Assembly: GCA_017521605.1 (NCBI GenBank)
Contig: JAFXCD010000039.1
Location: 1 to 37,624 of the forward strand
DNA length: 37,624 bases
DNA from: Lachnospiraceae bacterium
GTDB taxonomy: Bacteria; Bacillota; Clostridia; Lachnospirales; Lachnospiraceae
Reading direction: 5' to 3'
Numbering within the stretch: the first letter of the stretch is position 1; each line of letters opens with the position of its first letter. Shown here piece by piece: positions 7,552-16,468 of this stretch. Under the pieces are notes generated by a model, which had not been told where the DNA came from, searched no databases, and worked only from the letters and a program-made list of their open reading frames with translations. Position numbers and translations under genes: made by a program.

Positions 7552-9396
7552 TTATTCCTCCTGCGCTGCTTCAAACAGCATAAATTTGTCATTTTCAAAT
7601 GTCAACCGATAGTTCTGCCGCTCAATCATTCTACTCAACAACTGTAGCTTCTTATCTGATTCCAAGACAGTTATAACCTTATCTTCATAAGATAATTCTT
7701 TCAATCCTTCTTTCCCGGACACAACATAGGTTCCCTGCTTCTTCTCCAGTAATATTATAGGTAACTCCCTATTTCCTTGTACAGCCCCATCCTCAATGGC
7801 CTGTAAGTCAGCTTCCATTACTGTATAGTTATAGGAACGCATATCCGGCCATGCGGACAATGCAAAGGGCATCTGCAAAATATAGGACATCACCGGAATA
7901 TCTCCATACAGTATAATTTCTCCACCTTGTAAATCATTCTCCTTAACATACGCAGAAATCTCAGAAATTATCTGTGCTCTTTCCTTTTCCATCCGCATAC
8001 CTTTTAGAATATCATTATTCTCTACTTTGGTATCTAAACTCTTTCGACTGTTTATGCCACCATTTGCCTCCAGAAACACAAACTCGTTACCAAACATGGT
8101 CGTCTGTGCCAAAATCATAAACAGTATACATCCTAACATCGCCTTTAAAGTATAAGTGGAAATCTCCCACTTTTTCACCTTCCACACATCCGGAATCCAT
8201 TTGAAAAAACGGTATATCATCCATAATGTGAATGGTGCCACCAAAAATAAATTATTCATGGCAAGGTATAAATGATTATTACTTCCCAGTGGTGTAATCA
8301 GAATCACCAATACATTTAACCCGCTTACCAGCTTCTCCTGTTCTGTAAAGCCTTTGCCGAAAATAATCACCACACCGGCTGTCAGTGTCGCAGTAAGTAA
8401 CATGGCTGCCCACTGAAACATGCTCATATAGGTATTATACTCCAGGTTAAACATGTTTTTTGCCCAAAGGAAGTAGAAACCACAAAAAACAGCCCCTACA
8501 TAACCAACATTCTTAATCCATTTCCATGATTTGGGTAATATCTGATACACAATCGTTCCCAACAGCATAAACAATGCCAGATAGCCTAACCAGATAATAT
8601 TCTGCCAATAATTCTGGATTTGTTGCATTACCATGGATACTACTGTATAATCTTCCGCTTCTGATGGCATGGACAACAAACGGATAATTCCCTGCACATA
8701 ATTTCCCGCACCATATTTCAGACTAATCAGTCCCAAACAGCCACCCAGACCAATCAAATACCCTAAAATACATAATCCGGTCTGCCTTAATATAGTAACC
8801 ACCTTTTCCTTGCGGATAATACCCATAGCCCATACTGCCACAATCAGAGCCATATTGGTCAAATTAGGAAAACGTACAAAAACATTTACTCCTAAAGCCA
8901 CTCCTGCCAGCACAAAAAACAGGGGACTCCTCTTGCTTTTCATCAGCCCAAAATATAATAACACAACTCCGGTTCCCAATAAAGCATAGCTTAAATAATT
9001 ATACAAAAGAGCTGTAGGGCACCAGCACAGATTAACAGCTATAAATTCTCCTACAAAAGTAATATACATGGATAATTTAATTACTTTAACAAAGAAAAAA
9101 TATCCTGCCACCGCAAGACCACTAATAAATAAACCGGTATACAGGTTCAGCCCCAACATTGTATTCCCCAAAGGCAGCTTTGTAAACAAATTCCCCAATC
9201 CGTTAGACAGATAGGTACTAAAAAGCCACATGGGATCCATATAGTCCATGTAAACAAAATTACCATAGTTATATCCGGTATCTGTCCACCCCATACCAAA
9301 ACAAATATGTCTCAAGGGGTACAAAAACAAAAATACCGGAAACACAAACTGCAATATTTTATTTATTTTCTGTTTCTTTTCTAACTGTATTGCCAT
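7552..9396 (-). CDS. Polytopic membrane protein, GT-C glycosyltransferase-like
   Basis: 614 residues, about 11-12 hydrophobic segments, then a soluble C-terminal domain of roughly 170 residues that would face outside. The first outer loop holds DTGYNYGNFVYMDYMDPMW, with acidic residues where GT-C enzymes carry their catalytic Asp. No domain is recognised with certainty. It sits between an acyltransferase-3 and wecE with gaps of a few bases, and AGGAGC precedes the ATG. A polyprenyl-phosphate-sugar-dependent transferase is an inference from topology and neighbours. Confidence 0.75.
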   Translation of the reverse strand: MAIQLEKKQKINKILQFVFPVFLFLYPLRHICFGMGWTDTGYNYGNFVYMDYMDPMWLFSTYLSNGLGNLFTKLPLGNTMLGLNLYTGLFISGLAVAGYFFFVKVIKLSMYITFVGEFIAVNLCWCPTALLYNYLSYALLGTGVVLLYFGLMKSKRSPLFFVLAGVALGVNVFVRFPNLTNMALIVAVWAMGIIRKEKVVTILRQTGLCILGYLIGLGGCLGLISLKYGAGNYVQGIIRLLSMPSEAEDYTVVSMVMQQIQNYWQNIIWLGYLALFMLLGTIVYQILPKSWKWIKNVGYVGAVFCGFYFLWAKNMFNLEYNTYMSMFQWAAMLLTATLTAGVVIIFGKGFTEQEKLVSGLNVLVILITPLGSNNHLYLAMNNLFLVAPFTLWMIYRFFKWIPDVWKVKKWEISTYTLKAMLGCILFMILAQTTMFGNEFVFLEANGGINSRKSLDTKVENNDILKGMRMEKERAQIISEISAYVKENDLQGGEIILYGDIPVMSYILQMPFALSAWPDMRSYNYTVMEADLQAIEDGAVQGNRELPIILLEKKQGTYVVSGKEGLKELSYEDKVITVLESDKKLQLLSRMIERQNYRLTFENDKFMLFEAAQEE

Positions 9397-9402
9397 AAGC
9401 TC

Positions 9403-10476
9403 CTATGCCTTCTGTAACACTCTGCGCAACAACTTGGAAACCCATTTAAATAATACATTTCTCAAAGCATCCACTAATGTTCCTACTACATATACAATAA
9501 ACACTGCCAACAGACAGCGCGCAATCAGCATTATCACATTTCCCTCCGAACTTGCACCAAGCCAATGGGGCCATAAATAGCGCACGTCAATCTGCTCATG
9601 CAACAGATAGACCCCCAAAGAATAAGGGGCTACTTTATAAACCGCCTTGGCCAACTTCCCTTCCGTAGATAAATCCATATTCAGGAAAGCATAAAACAAT
9701 CCTACTGCTGCCAATAAGTTCAATACATGATTATAATGAAATGCTGTCTGAATAAAATGATCCAGGCTGCCTGTTTTCAAGTATACGGCTCTTACCAAAA
9801 AGGTTAGTGTTAAAATCCCCAACACACCTGCAATATAGCAGAATACTCCACTTTTCTTTCCTTTTGCCAACCAGGGAATCCCATAAAGTCGTATATACGC
9901 TGCCACCAAAAATACACAGATAAACCATATCCCATCATATCCCTTATTATCAATTGCCAGCTGTACAGGCAAAAAGGACTTGCTAACAGCAAAGAAAATT
10001 AACAGGCCAATAATCGTATTCCGTAATTGCTTTTGTTCCATATGATGCACTGCCGTACTAAGTATAGGACTAAATAAATACATAATGATATACGCTGTAA
10101 TAAACCAGTAATGCTCCATTTGTAAAGGAAATATCAACTCCAGTATCCGGTTAAAGGTGATAACCTCTATACTGACAATTCCCGTTGCTATCAAAACCAA
10201 TTCTACCAGTATGCTGTAGAATAATACCTGACATACCAATTCTATCAATCGAGATACTTTAAAATGGGTATTTACCAGAAAATATCCGCTGATAAGCATG
10301 TACACATTTACTGCCACTATACTAAGCGCTTCTATAGTCCATGCCACAAAACCATTTAGCTTTACTTCTCCCGTCAAAGCAGGCAAAATTTCTCCTTTAC
10401 CCAAATAATGCAACATTACAACCATCATCATGGCTATTACTCGCAATAATTCAATACTAACTACTCTTTTCTTCAT
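9403..10476 (-). CDS. Acyltransferase-3 family membrane O-acyltransferase
   Basis: 357 residues with about ten hydrophobic segments. The N-terminus KRVVSIELLRVIAMMMVVML followed by HYLGKG is the hallmark of the acyltransferase-3 (PF01757) family, with the conserved Arg and the active-site-region His in and after the first segment. Members such as OatA and WecH move acetyl or other acyl groups across the membrane onto sugars. GGAGG lies 11 bases before the ATG, slightly far. It probably O-acylates the glycan made by this cluster; the acceptor is unknown. Confidence 0.88.
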   Translation of the reverse strand: MKKRVVSIELLRVIAMMMVVMLHYLGKGEILPALTGEVKLNGFVAWTIEALSIVAVNVYMLISGYFLVNTHFKVSRLIELVCQVLFYSILVELVLIATGIVSIEVITFNRILELIFPLQMEHYWFITAYIIMYLFSPILSTAVHHMEQKQLRNTIIGLLIFFAVSKSFLPVQLAIDNKGYDGIWFICVFLVAAYIRLYGIPWLAKGKKSGVFCYIAGVLGILTLTFLVRAVYLKTGSLDHFIQTAFHYNHVLNLLAAVGLFYAFLNMDLSTEGKLAKAVYKVAPYSLGVYLLHEQIDVRYLWPHWLGASSEGNVIMLIARCLLAVFIVYVVGTLVDALRNVLFKWVSKLLRRVLQKA

Positions 10477-10492
10477 GGAGTTTTCATCCTCC

Positions 10493-11446
10493 TTATTTTT
10501 TCCAGGTACCCAGTGCCTCTCCCTGTATATTCTCCGTCACTTCACTGATAATATATTTTGGCCGTCCCTTTACCTCTTCATAAATTCTGGCAATATAATG
10601 ACCAATGATACCCAGACTCAGCATAATAAATCCACCAATAATCAAAATCAGCAAGATTACTGTAGTGAAGCCTTCTACTGAACTGCCACACAAGTATTTC
10701 ACCATAGTCTGAATAGCCAGAATGACACTAAACAATATAGATACCATACCCATGATGGTCACCAATTGTAACGGTAATGTACTAAAAGAAGTTGCATTGG
10801 TAATAGCATAACGCATCAGACTAATCAGGGACCATTTGCTGGTTCCATATGCTCGCTCCTGTACCTCATATTCCACCGTAGTAGTACGAAAGCCCGCCCA
10901 AAAGGTAAGTGCACGGAAAAAGGTATTTCTCTCCGGTAATCCTAACAGCACATCCACAACCTTACGGTCCAATAACTTATAATCAGAAGAGGCATTCATA
11001 TCTACCTTTATCAGCTTGCTCATAATCTTATAAAAAAGTCCTGCAGAAAGCTTATATGCCAGACCTTCCTTACCACGACTGGATTTTACACCTTCTACTA
11101 CTTCATATCCTTCCTGCCACAATTTCCACATCTCACAAATCGTCTGTGGCGGATGCTGTAAATCACAATCCATAACGATTACCGCATCACCGATTGTCAA
11201 ACGAAGCCCCGCAAAGATACAAGCCTCCTTACCAAAATTACGGCTGAATCTGGCACCCTTTATTTTAGGGTTTTTTTCTGCTACCTTCTGAATCTCTTCG
11301 TAAGTGGCATCCTTGGAGCCATCACTGACAAATACCAACTCATAATCTATTTTTTCCTGCTCTAAAAGGTCGGTCAAAACCTGAGCCGTATTTGCAATAT
11401 TCTGTTCTTCATTGTATGACGGAAGTACAATCGACAATAAAGCCAT
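10493..11446 (-). CDS. GtrB-like polyprenyl-phosphate glycosyltransferase (GT2)
   Basis: 317 residues. A GT-A domain begins LLSIVLPSYNEEQNI and contains VFVSDGSKDAT and MDCDLQHPP (the DXD-like metal site), then KWSLISLMRYA and two C-terminal hydrophobic hairpin segments ending in GIIGHYIARIYEEVKGRP. This is the architecture of GtrB/DPM-type enzymes that load a sugar from a nucleotide donor onto undecaprenyl phosphate on the cytoplasmic face. AGGAAGG precedes the ATG. It follows the GtrII-like gene at 11464 by about 17 bases, and the two probably form a donor/transferase pair. No GtrA-type flippase gene is seen. Confidence 0.88.
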   Translation of the reverse strand: MALLSIVLPSYNEEQNIANTAQVLTDLLEQEKIDYELVFVSDGSKDATYEEIQKVAEKNPKIKGARFSRNFGKEACIFAGLRLTIGDAVIVMDCDLQHPPQTICEMWKLWQEGYEVVEGVKSSRGKEGLAYKLSAGLFYKIMSKLIKVDMNASSDYKLLDRKVVDVLLGLPERNTFFRALTFWAGFRTTTVEYEVQERAYGTSKWSLISLMRYAITNATSFSTLPLQLVTIMGMVSILFSVILAIQTMVKYLCGSSVEGFTTVILLILIIGGFIMLSLGIIGHYIARIYEEVKGRPKYIISEVTENIQGEALGTWKK

Positions 11447-11463
11447 AAATGACCTTCCTTTCT

Positions 11464-13008
11464 CTATTCTTTATTCTCTGTCTTAATATACATGATACCA
11501 TTAATGATTCTGATAGAATCCTGTGCCGGGAAGCTTTCCATTTCCCGATATTCAGGACTATAATACATTTCCTCCATACTATCAGGGGGCAAAATATTCA
11601 AAGTGGCTCCCAAATAATGTTTCATAAACAATTCATAATTATTGCCTGTATAAAGCAGATATTCTCCATTCATTCCAATCAGATTTGAAGTCACATTCTG
11701 CGTGATATCTGTACTGGGATATGATTCTTTTCCTATCACTCCAATCATAGCAATGGGAATCCCCTGATAATATCCCTCTGTCTGTTCAATACGATCTAAG
11801 AGTCTTACACAATAACTATAAGTCTTTTCGTACTTCTTCTGTAAATTAGAATAAGCAATCTGGTCTGTTACGGTAAAATTCCAAATCAATACCCCTGCCG
11901 TAATCAGCACAAACCATTCCCTGCGTTTATCCCCCAGCAGTCCTTTATTGTACCGGCTTACAAACCCTACCATCAAAATAGGATACAACACCCACTGAAA
12001 CCGCATTAACAAATGGTATGTAACACCGGGCAGTAGTAGCAGCATTATATTTGTTGCTATAGGCAAACCAATCATTAATAAAATACCAATAATATAAAAC
12101 CAAAAATTTTTCCACCAATCCGTATATCCCACCAGTCGAATCAGGGTAATCAAAGTAACCAGTCCTAACAAAATCAACGCAGTAATAGAAAACAGATTGT
12201 TCATCAGCACATTGCCTTTAAAAGTAAATGCCAGAAAATCCAAATAAATATGCTTAAGAGTTTCCACCAGACTGGCTTCTCCCAATAATCCCAGATTACT
12301 TCCTTCCTGATAAGTACCAATTTCTTTCCCCTGAAGTTTCAGCATAATCTGCAAAATCACATAGTACCCCAGACTGCCTATAAGTCCCATATACAGGTAA
12401 TGAAAACTATTCAGTATTTTCTCTTTAACCTCACCCTTTTCCATGGCAATCATCAAGATACCATAAATGCATAAAAGTACGGCAAAAGGAAGATATGCCT
12501 GATAAATAGCCATACTTAAGGCCAACAAAACCGCACCGGGAATAAATCCCAGACGTTTTTTCTTAGTAATCCATACTGCTAATACCGCCAGAAAAACAGC
12601 CATCATATAACCATCCATGGTAAATACATAGGCAAAGGTTGAGGCGAGTGCAGGAAAGGATACCAGCAAGCCACTAATAAGTACCGCAGATATGGTATCC
12701 TCCACCTCCAGAAAATCCACCAAAAGTACACTGGTTAATCCAAGATAGACCATCGCTAATAATCCGATCAGCCATGGTATGGTATAATAGGAGGATATCC
12801 CACAAGCTATGGACAGAAACCAACGACCGGACACAATCATATTCTGGTCAAAATGAATACTGTCCAAGCCATCATGATTGGGTATATCCCGAAGCATCAT
12901 GGGGGCATGAAGCAGCACACCTAACAGGAATGCCGAAAGGAATGCTACCTTCCACTCTTTCTTCATATGTTTTTTTAGGTAAGCCAAAATCTCTGAAGGA
13001 CTCTTCAT
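11464..13008 (-). CDS. GtrII-like membrane glucosyltransferase
   Basis: 514 residues, about ten hydrophobic segments and a C-terminal outer domain. The first outer loop contains NHDGLDSIHFDQNMIVSGRW and a later loop FTMDGYMM, features I associate with the GtrII (PF14264) family of O-antigen glucosyltransferases. These move a sugar from undecaprenyl phosphate to a polymer outside the membrane. A TTG further upstream (13032) is in frame, but the ATG at 13008 with AGAAAGG upstream is the better start. The gene begins after a 166-base gap from proA that holds a -10-like box inside an inverted repeat, so it may be partly independent. Its partner is the GtrB-like gene immediately downstream. Confidence 0.8.
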   Translation of the reverse strand: MKSPSEILAYLKKHMKKEWKVAFLSAFLLGVLLHAPMMLRDIPNHDGLDSIHFDQNMIVSGRWFLSIACGISSYYTIPWLIGLLAMVYLGLTSVLLVDFLEVEDTISAVLISGLLVSFPALASTFAYVFTMDGYMMAVFLAVLAVWITKKKRLGFIPGAVLLALSMAIYQAYLPFAVLLCIYGILMIAMEKGEVKEKILNSFHYLYMGLIGSLGYYVILQIMLKLQGKEIGTYQEGSNLGLLGEASLVETLKHIYLDFLAFTFKGNVLMNNLFSITALILLGLVTLITLIRLVGYTDWWKNFWFYIIGILLMIGLPIATNIMLLLLPGVTYHLLMRFQWVLYPILMVGFVSRYNKGLLGDKRREWFVLITAGVLIWNFTVTDQIAYSNLQKKYEKTYSYCVRLLDRIEQTEGYYQGIPIAMIGVIGKESYPSTDITQNVTSNLIGMNGEYLLYTGNNYELFMKHYLGATLNILPPDSMEEMYYSPEYREMESFPAQDSIRIINGIMYIKTENKE

Positions 13009-13067
13009 ACACGTTGTTACCTTTCTTATCAAGTTATGTTGACAGTATTATCTTTCCTAAGCATTGA

Positions 13068-13095
13068 CTAAACTATTATATACTATTCAGTTTAG
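13068..13095 (-). promoter_or_regulatory. Inverted repeat enclosing a -10-like box
   Basis: CTAAACT (13068-13074) and AGTTTAG (13089-13095) are perfect 7-base arms. On the minus strand a TATAAT lies between them (13075-13080), about 67 bases before the GtrII-like start. No good -35 hexamer is present at 16-18 bases, so any promoter would be weak or activator-dependent. The gap of 166 bases is the largest inside the long operon, and this is its only notable element besides a short GC-rich TACCG/CGGTA stem. Confidence 0.35.
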
Positions 13096-13174
13096 CACTA
13101 CCGCCCCCGGTAAGCAACACATTCGTATATCTTCTATACAATCTATATGGTAAAGCGAAACTTTCCTTAGGTCT

Positions 13175-14458
13175 TTACAAATCCATATGATTAAATTTCT
13201 TCTTTCCACCGGAATAATCCGCCACAATATGACCATTTCCGTTCAGTACATATTTATAGGTAACTAAACCTTCTAAACCTACCGGTCCTCTGGCATGGAG
13301 CTTACCCGTGCTGATACCTACCTCCGCTCCAAAACCATAACGGAATCCATCCGCAAATCTTGTAGAACAATTTCTGTAAACTCCTGCACTGTCAATCATC
13401 TGAATAAAGAAATCAGCAATTTCATCATTTTCAGTCAAGATACAATCTGTATGATGAGAACCGAAATAATTAATATGCTGTATTGCTTCATTTACATCGG
13501 ATACCAACTTTATAGAAATCACCATATCATTGTATTCCATGGCAAACTCATCTTCTTTCATGATATCAATATCTGTTCCCAAGATTCCTTTTACTTCTTC
13601 TGTTCCGTTAATCTTCACAGATTCCTCAACAAACATCGCAGACAGAAGCGGCAAAAACCAAGAAGCTATTTCTCTGTGAACAAGCAAGGTTTCTACTGCA
13701 TTACAAGCTGCAGGATAGTTCTTCTTGGCATCCAGAATCACCGATAATGCCAGTTCCTTATCCACTTCCTTATCTACATAAATATGACAAATACCACTGG
13801 AATGTCCCATCACCGGAATCTTTGTATTCTCCATAATGTATCTTACAAACTGATTACTTCCTCTGGGAATCAGTAAATCCACCTCATTATCACACTTTAA
13901 CAATTCGTCTATTTCATTATGCTGCTCTGCCTGTAAAAGGCACTCTGCCGGAAGTCCCGCTTCTATTACTGCATTCTTAATAATTTCAAATAATACCTTA
14001 TTGGTATTGGCTGTTTCCTTACCGCCCTTCAAAATAGCACAATTACCACTCTTTATACAAAGGGAAGCTACCTGAATCATGGCATCCGGACGTGCCTCAA
14101 ATATGACACCGATTACACCAATGGGCACACTGATTTTCTTCAATACAAGTCCCTCATCCAGCTGCCGGTTCATAATAACCTTGCCGATAGGATCTGCCAA
14201 TTCCTTCAATTCCAATACACCGCTAATACTGTCTGCCAGCTTCTTTTCATCATACTTCAGTCTCTTTTGAATGGACTGTGCCACCCCATTGTTAGCAGCA
14301 TATTCCATATCTTTATGGTTTGCTTCAAAAATAACTGTTTTATTCTTCTCCAAAGCACCGGCAATCAAATCCAGTGCATGATTTCTCTGTTCCATGGTAG
14401 AAGCCGCCAATACAGGGGCACTCTTTTTCATCTTAATTGCTTCTGTTCTAATTTCCAT
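13175..14458 (-). CDS. proA: Glutamate-5-semialdehyde dehydrogenase (gamma-glutamyl phosphate reductase)
   Basis: 427 residues, the normal ProA length. Diagnostic stretches include GVIFEARPDAMIQVASLCIK, ILKGGKETANTN, LLIPRGSNQFVRYI, MGHSSGICHIYVD and the catalytic cysteine in YPAACNAVETLLVH near residue 252. ProA reduces gamma-glutamyl phosphate with NADPH in proline synthesis. No proB or proC is nearby. It lies 18 bases after pseG and is co-directional with it, so it is co-transcribed with the glycan genes. The sequence looks like an ordinary intact ProA, so it could be a housekeeping gene captured in the operon or an enzyme recruited to make a glutamate-derived group. TGAGG lies upstream of the ATG. 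Confidence 0.93.
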   Translation of the reverse strand: MEIRTEAIKMKKSAPVLAASTMEQRNHALDLIAGALEKNKTVIFEANHKDMEYAANNGVAQSIQKRLKYDEKKLADSISGVLELKELADPIGKVIMNRQLDEGLVLKKISVPIGVIGVIFEARPDAMIQVASLCIKSGNCAILKGGKETANTNKVLFEIIKNAVIEAGLPAECLLQAEQHNEIDELLKCDNEVDLLIPRGSNQFVRYIMENTKIPVMGHSSGICHIYVDKEVDKELALSVILDAKKNYPAACNAVETLLVHREIASWFLPLLSAMFVEESVKINGTEEVKGILGTDIDIMKEDEFAMEYNDMVISIKLVSDVNEAIQHINYFGSHHTDCILTENDEIADFFIQMIDSAGVYRNCSTRFADGFRYGFGAEVGISTGKLHARGPVGLEGLVTYKYVLNGNGHIVADYSGGKKKFNHMDL

Positions 14459-14476
14459 ACTCTCAACCTCACATAT

Positions 14477-15511
14477 CTATTCATTAAACAGTTTCATTAA
14501 TATTTCTGCAATTCTTACTGCACCTTTACCATCTACTGCCATTCCCATCTTGTCTGCTATTTCCTTACGTATACAATGGGGTTTCATATACTCCAGTCTT
14601 TCCAAAATTCTCTCTATTACTTCCTTCATACCATCTCGGACATCTCCCGCATAGTATAAAGCACCCAAATCATGAAACCGCAACACATTGGTTATCTGAT
14701 TGTCTGCAACGGCATAGGAAATGGCCGGTGTTTTACAGGCACAGGCCTCATACAAAGTAGTCCCTCCGGCAGACACAATACAATCTGCCTGTTTCATAAG
14801 CCACCCCATATTGTTGGCATCTACAATAATCTTCACTCTATCTGATTTCCCGTATGCAGTAAGAATATATTCTTTATCTATGCTTTTACTACCTACTACC
14901 ATAGTGACTTTACAGTTTGAGAAACGTTTATCTGCCAAAATTGCCTGCAGAAACCCTATTCCAAAATGATACCTATCTGCACCACCGGTGGTCACCATTA
15001 TTGTCTGCAGGTTCTCTTCTATCTTTCCTTCTGTTTCGGAAAACTCAGTTCTTAAGGGTACATACAAAGAACCGGTATACAATTCTCCCCCAAAACCCGC
15101 ATACGCCTCTCCTGTCTCACCTATTACATAATTGATAAGCACTTTGCAGGAATATGGAAAGGCCTTTAAATCATCTATGTACACAAGTCGTGTCATCTTA
15201 GAAAGTGTATCCATATACTCCGGTGTTACATAATAAGAATCCAGCAACAAACAACCTATATTCTGTTCCCTGATTAGTTGTTCCATCACAGCTATTTCAC
15301 TATTCAAGTCATCCCATACTGTTCCCAAACAGATGGCTGTAAACCCTCTCTCAAGGATTTTTTCATGCCCTTGATTATCTGCTGTAATAAAACAACATTC
15401 ACCACCAACTGCCCTAACGGCTTCTGCAATGGAAAGGGTTCGCATCAGATGTCCCATAGCTATATGTTCATTTGCATCTACTCGAATATAGATTATCTTA
15501 TTATCTTTCAT
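14477..15511 (-). CDS. pseG: UDP-2,4-diacetamido-2,4,6-trideoxy-beta-L-altropyranose hydrolase
   Basis: 345 residues. The N-terminal IIYIRVDANEHIAMGHLMRT carries the conserved GH pair (His about 21, the catalytic His of PseG), and the C-terminal half has the GT28-like nucleotide-binding loop SAGGTTLYEACACKTPA. PseG removes UDP from UDP-6-deoxy-AltdiNAc, the fourth step to pseudaminic acid. I chose the ATG at 15511, with AAGG six bases upstream, over the ATG at 15526, because the protein then starts MKDNKIIYIRVD, like the family. It overlaps the end of the MaoC gene by 11 bases, which suggests translational coupling. It is somewhat longer than the Campylobacter enzyme but shows no extra C-terminal acetyltransferase domain. 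Confidence 0.9.
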   Translation of the reverse strand: MKDNKIIYIRVDANEHIAMGHLMRTLSIAEAVRAVGGECCFITADNQGHEKILERGFTAICLGTVWDDLNSEIAVMEQLIREQNIGCLLLDSYYVTPEYMDTLSKMTRLVYIDDLKAFPYSCKVLINYVIGETGEAYAGFGGELYTGSLYVPLRTEFSETEGKIEENLQTIMVTTGGADRYHFGIGFLQAILADKRFSNCKVTMVVGSKSIDKEYILTAYGKSDRVKIIVDANNMGWLMKQADCIVSAGGTTLYEACACKTPAISYAVADNQITNVLRFHDLGALYYAGDVRDGMKEVIERILERLEYMKPHCIRKEIADKMGMAVDGKGAVRIAEILMKLFNE

Positions 15512-15902
15512 ACAAAACCTTGGCATTCCCCTCCACCAGACATTTTCCTTCTGTATCCCATACAGAAGTACTTAAATAAATCAAATTACGTTCTTCCTCT
15601 ATTTGTGTTATTTCTACCTGTATTATAACTTTTTGATTTACATATACAGGTTTCTTAAATCTGACATCCTGTCCCAGATAAATGGTTCCGTTACCGGGCA
15701 AAACCGTGCCCAGAATCTTAGAAATCACTCCCATTACAAACATCCCATGTACAATATTATCTCCAAATCTACTTTCCTTAGCATACTCAGGATTTACATG
15801 TAACGGATTATTATCCCCTGTCAGCTTGGCATAAGCAATTACATCCTCCAAGCTGAATATCTTTTCTATCTGAGCCTTCTGTCCTACCACAAAATCAGCC
15901 AT
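15501..15902 (-). CDS. MaoC-like (R)-specific enoyl-CoA hydratase
   Basis: 133 residues, a single hot-dog domain. The hydratase-2 signature is visible as AYAKLTGDNNPLHVNPEYA (catalytic Asp and His) followed by GDNIVHGMFVMGV, and ends with NLIYLSTSVWDTEGKCLVEG. Enzymes of this kind add water to an enoyl-CoA to give an (R)-3-hydroxyacyl-CoA. A TTG at 15920 is also in frame, but the ATG at 15902, with AGGATAGGG upstream, gives a normal family start. It overlaps both neighbours, a hexapeptide acyltransferase upstream and pseG downstream, so it is wired into the pseudaminic acid genes. It may supply (R)-3-hydroxybutyryl-CoA for N-acylation, an acyl group known on nonulosonic acids; this is inference. 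Confidence 0.85.
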   Translation of the reverse strand: MADFVVGQKAQIEKIFSLEDVIAYAKLTGDNNPLHVNPEYAKESRFGDNIVHGMFVMGVISKILGTVLPGNGTIYLGQDVRFKKPVYVNQKVIIQVEITQIEEERNLIYLSTSVWDTEGKCLVEGNAKVLYER

Positions 15903-16467
15903 TTGCCCTATCCTCTTCAAACTGCTTTTCCAACTCTAAAATATCTTTCTTACGATCCTTCATTTTCATAGCCGGAATACCGGAATAAATAGACCATTCT
16001 TCTGTAGTTTTGGTACATAACGCCATACTTCCCACTGCAGTTCCTTCTGCGATTGTCACTCCCGGTAACACCACAGAATTACACCCTACAATGGCATGCT
16101 TCTTTATATGCACGGGTGCGTTAATAGCCCTTGGCTTATACTTCGCCGGCACCATGGGATTGGTCATAGAGGCACCTGTATAATCATCTGAAGTAGCATA
16201 TATGGAACATTTGGATGATAATCCGGAATAATCCTCCATTATAATACCTGCGCTACCACCATACAAACCACAAAACTGAGAAATATGAATATAATCATGC
16301 AACTCCACATTTCCACTAATAATAGTAAAATCATCAATTCTAACATGATTACCGATACGTAATGTCCCGGGGCTGTATAATACCGCATATCTTCCGATTA
16401 AAACATCTTCACCATATTCTGCCAATCCCAGCTGCGCAAGCTCCTCTTCTGACAAAAAATTGCTCAT
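15895..16467 (-). CDS. Left-handed beta-helix (hexapeptide repeat) acyltransferase
   Basis: 190 residues. Isoleucine-patch hexapeptide repeats run from about residue 20 to 160 (DVLIGRYAVLYSPGTLRIG, ISGNVELHDYIHISQF, INAPVHIKKHAIVGCNSVVL), with a His-rich middle and an extended loop ATSDDYTGASMTNP, as in the WbbJ/galactoside acetyltransferase group. The likely reaction is acyl transfer from acyl-CoA to a sugar hydroxyl or amine in the cytoplasm. GGGAGGAA precedes the ATG, which is one base past the pseI stop. The MaoC gene starts inside its 3' end. Because it lies between pseI and pseG, a role in acylating the pseudaminic acid or its precursor is likely. Confidence 0.85.
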   Translation of the reverse strand: MSNFLSEEELAQLGLAEYGEDVLIGRYAVLYSPGTLRIGNHVRIDDFTIISGNVELHDYIHISQFCGLYGGSAGIIMEDYSGLSSKCSIYATSDDYTGASMTNPMVPAKYKPRAINAPVHIKKHAIVGCNSVVLPGVTIAEGTAVGSMALCTKTTEEWSIYSGIPAMKMKDRKKDILELEKQFEEDRANG

Positions 16468-16468
16468 A

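Noticed and set aside
13009-13032. TTG start at 13032 for the GtrII-like gene.
   Set aside because: The ATG at 13008 has an AGAAAGG site upstream and gives a normal N-terminus.
13103-13116. GC-rich TACCG/CGGTA stem in the gap after proA as a terminator.
   Set aside because: The stem has only five pairs and no T-run follows on the minus strand.
15903-15920. TTG start at 15920 for the MaoC gene.
   Set aside because: The ATG at 15902 has AGGATAGGG upstream and yields the standard family start.
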